Source: Flavobacteriales bacterium (lineage in GTDB: Bacteria; Bacteroidota; Bacteroidia; Flavobacteriales_E; Vicingaceae). From it: a DNA stretch of 7,072 nucleotides. Below the pieces are notes generated by a model that saw only the letters and a program-made list of their open reading frames with translations, was not told the origin of the DNA and made no database searches. Below, piece after piece: positions 5,577-7,072 of this stretch. Each line of letters begins with the position of its first letter. The first letter of the stretch is position 1. The stretch lies in the NCBI GenBank assembly GCA_002402165.1, contig NVVI01000027.1:30548-37619 (forward strand), given 5' to 3'. The translations under genes and the position numbers were made by a program.

Positions 5577-6961
5577 AAAATTAATAATCCTGTTAAGTAA
5601 ATAACAGTTCCAATTATCATTAAAAATAAAGTATAAGGCAAAATTTCTTTTGCTTTAAGTCCAGTAATTCCTAAAAGAGGTAATGCCCAAAATGGTTGAA
5701 GCATATTGGTTAATTGGTCTCCATAGGCTAACGCCATTATACTTTTAGGTAATGAAATTCCTAACTCGTTAGCAGCTTGAACTATTATTGGACCTTGTAC
5801 TGCCCATTGACCACCGCCACTTGGAACAAAAATATTAACTAGCCCTGCACTTAAAAAAGTAAAAATAGGGTAAGTAGTTTCATTAGATATTTGAACAAAA
5901 AAGGCGGAAATATCTGTTACTAAACCTGAGCTTTTCATAATGCCCATAATACCAAAATAGAGAGGAAATTGAATTAGTATTCCAGAGGCCCCACCAATAG
6001 CTTTGTCTATCGCCTTTATGAAGTTATAAAAGCTTTTATGTAGAATTATGGCTAAAGACAATAAGAGTAAATTAATATTGTTTGGTGTAAAGAAATTCCA
6101 TAAACCAAAATTATAGTCTATAGCTATTTTATAACCTACGTAGAATAATATGACCCCTCCAAAAAACCAGGAAAATAGTGCTGAATGATCCAATTTTTCA
6201 GCACCTTCTATTTTCGATAAGGTTTCTTTAACTTCATTATCGGATACGTTTTGTAATGTGTTTATTGTTCGTTTTCCCATCCAATACATAGCGAGTGGCA
6301 AAATAACAAGCAACAAAGCAGTTACAAAAATATTCATGTCAGAGAAAACAGTTTCAGAATAAGAAATAGTTTCTGGTAGGGCTAATATTTGTTCTTCAGG
6401 TAATATACCAACCATCATTTCTTTTAAGTGACCTGGTTCGGCAATTTTGGCTAATGAAGAACCAGATAAACCTCCATGCCATACCATTAATCCAGAATAA
6501 CCAGCAGCACCAATAATGGGGTAATTAATTTTGAGTTTTAGCTGAGTTGCATGTTCAGCAACTTTTCGTGCGAAAATGGCTCCAAAAATCAATCCTAAAC
6601 CCCAATTGAATAAACTTACCATTACGGTTAGTAAGGTGATTAACGCAGCTGCCTTAGCGGTGTTATTGCAAGATTTAACGGCTAGACTAATAATGTAGTT
6701 TACAGGTTTTGTGAGAGCTAAAACGTGCCCTAAAACTAACATTAACATCATTTGGATGGCGAAAACTAACAAACCTGAGTTCCATAAACCTTCTTCCCAG
6801 TATTTTAATAGTTGAATGGAGTATTCCGAAAAGCTTTCAGTATCTGGGCGAGTACTAAAAAAAGCAATTAAAAAAGTAATTACAGTTAAGGAAATAGCAA
6901 TTGTAAAAGGAGCTGGTAAAAGGTATTTAAATACTTTGGTGTATTTATCGGTGAAGCTCAT
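5573..6961 (-). CDS. atoE: short-chain fatty acid transporter, AtoE family
   Basis: A 462-residue polytopic inner-membrane protein of the SCFA_trans family (Pfam PF02667); E. coli AtoE has about 440. Family-typical, glycine-rich re-entrant segments are intact: FNWGLGLIFGA (118-128), GYSGLMVWHGGLSGSS (154-169), FVPSGGGQWAVQGPI (378-392) and YGDQLTNMLQPFWALPLLGI (413-432). About a dozen hydrophobic segments are visible. In E. coli AtoE takes up acetoacetate and short-chain fatty acids such as butyrate beside the AtoDA CoA-transferase; no CoA-transferase gene is in view here, so the substrate is inferred from family only. The ATG at 6961-6959 gives a family-like start (MSFTDKYTKVFKYLLPAPF) and has no clear Shine-Dalgarno site. 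The TAA at 5575-5573 overlaps the permease stop (TTAA, 5573-5576). The gene has its own upstream region of at least 79 bp containing a large palindrome. Confidence 0.93.
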   Translation of the reverse strand: MSFTDKYTKVFKYLLPAPFTIAISLTVITFLIAFFSTRPDTESFSEYSIQLLKYWEEGLWNSGLLVFAIQMMLMLVLGHVLALTKPVNYIISLAVKSCNNTAKAAALITLLTVMVSLFNWGLGLIFGAIFARKVAEHATQLKLKINYPIIGAAGYSGLMVWHGGLSGSSLAKIAEPGHLKEMMVGILPEEQILALPETISYSETVFSDMNIFVTALLLVILPLAMYWMGKRTINTLQNVSDNEVKETLSKIEGAEKLDHSALFSWFFGGVILFYVGYKIAIDYNFGLWNFFTPNNINLLLLSLAIILHKSFYNFIKAIDKAIGGASGILIQFPLYFGIMGIMKSSGLVTDISAFFVQISNETTYPIFTFLSAGLVNIFVPSGGGQWAVQGPIIVQAANELGISLPKSIMALAYGDQLTNMLQPFWALPLLGITGLKAKEILPYTLFLMIIGTVIYLTGLLIF

Positions 6962-7072
6962 TAGGTAAATATACTAACTAAGTTCAAACAATAAGTGCAA
7001 CAGATAACAAATATCGGAAAGCTAGCTTTCCGATATTTGAAAAAAAATCTGATGCCGATGAATTACCAACAA
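6962..7072. other. atoE upstream region, no gene supported
   Basis: These 111 bp hold no coding sequence I can defend. The minus-strand promoter of atoE should lie here. One weak candidate reads TTGCAC (7000-6995), 18 bases, TAGTAT (6976-6971) on the minus strand, resembling a sigma-70 site; another is TATATTTA (6973-6966), near the Bacteroidota -7 element but only a few bases from the ATG and lacking a spaced TTTG. Neither is convincing. The main structure is the perfect palindrome at 7008-7039, followed by a run of eight A. Confidence 0.5.
7008..7039. repeat. perfect 32-bp palindrome upstream of atoE
   Basis: The arm CAAATATCGGAAAGCT (7008-7023) is followed at once by its exact reverse complement (7024-7039). 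As RNA it can form a 14-bp stem with a CTAG loop. The plus strand continues with eight A (7040-7047), so it is not a classical terminator in that direction; on the minus strand the tail (TTATCTGTTG) is only moderately T-rich, so it could at best be a weak terminator for a minus-strand gene beyond the right edge. It begins 47 bp upstream of the atoE start and could equally be a binding site for a dimeric regulator. Confidence 0.85.

Noticed and set aside
6984..7070. Minus-strand open frame of about 28 codons ending in TGA at 6986-6984, possibly the tail of a gene beyond the right edge
   Set aside because: It reads through the palindrome, matches nothing I recognise, and is short enough to be chance. 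A TAA in another frame at 7065-7063 is an equally possible gene end.
7052..7072. ATG at 7052 (or 7058) as the start of a plus-strand gene leaving the window
   Set aside because: Only seven codons are visible (MPMNYQQ) after an A-rich leader; nothing can be recognised, so it is possible but unsupported.

Overview
The window looks like an ordinary stretch of core chromosome from an AT-rich member of the Bacteroidota, most likely near Flavobacteriia/Cryomorphaceae-type marine or freshwater lineages. The evidence is a PorV-type outer-membrane protein of the type IX secretion system (found only in this phylum), a RuvC and an OppC-type permease with the sequence features usual in this phylum, weak or absent Shine-Dalgarno sites, and one promoter-like site of the Bacteroidota type (TTTG, 19 bases, TAnnTTT-). 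No phage, transposon, CRISPR array, tRNA or rRNA is visible. The lineage is an inference from protein appearance, not from a database search.

Layout. (1) 1-738, + strand: the C-terminal part of a PorV/PorQ-family beta-barrel, cut by the left edge. (2) 739-815: a 77-bp gap with a possible promoter and a strong hairpin with a T-tract. (3) 816-1678, +: greA and a HIT-family hydrolase gene overlapping by one base, surely one operon. (4) 1675-2232, -: ruvC, whose stop codon overlaps that of the HIT gene. (5) 2233-2279: a 47-bp divergent promoter region. (6) 2280-5576, +: three overlapping genes for a flippase-like (LPG synthase TM-domain) membrane protein, a membrane glycosyltransferase of family 2, and an OppC-type ABC permease. 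(7) 5573-6961, -: an AtoE-type short-chain fatty acid transporter, convergent with and overlapping the permease by 4 bp. (8) 6962-7072: the AtoE upstream region, with a perfect 32-bp palindrome; no gene can be supported here.

How the genes relate. greA and the HIT gene are housekeeping (rescue of backtracked RNA polymerase, nucleotide hydrolysis), and ruvC is recombination housekeeping. The flippase-like protein plus glycosyltransferase is a recurring pairing that suggests glycolipid or polysaccharide work at the inner membrane. The peptide-type permease locked to them by an 8-bp overlap has no ATPase, binding protein or OppB partner in view, so its link to the other two may be only shared transcription. 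Three of the seven complete genes appear to start at TTG. I see no convincing novel system; the best leads are the palindrome upstream of atoE, the hairpin placed between a candidate promoter and greA, and the long periplasmic insert in the permease.
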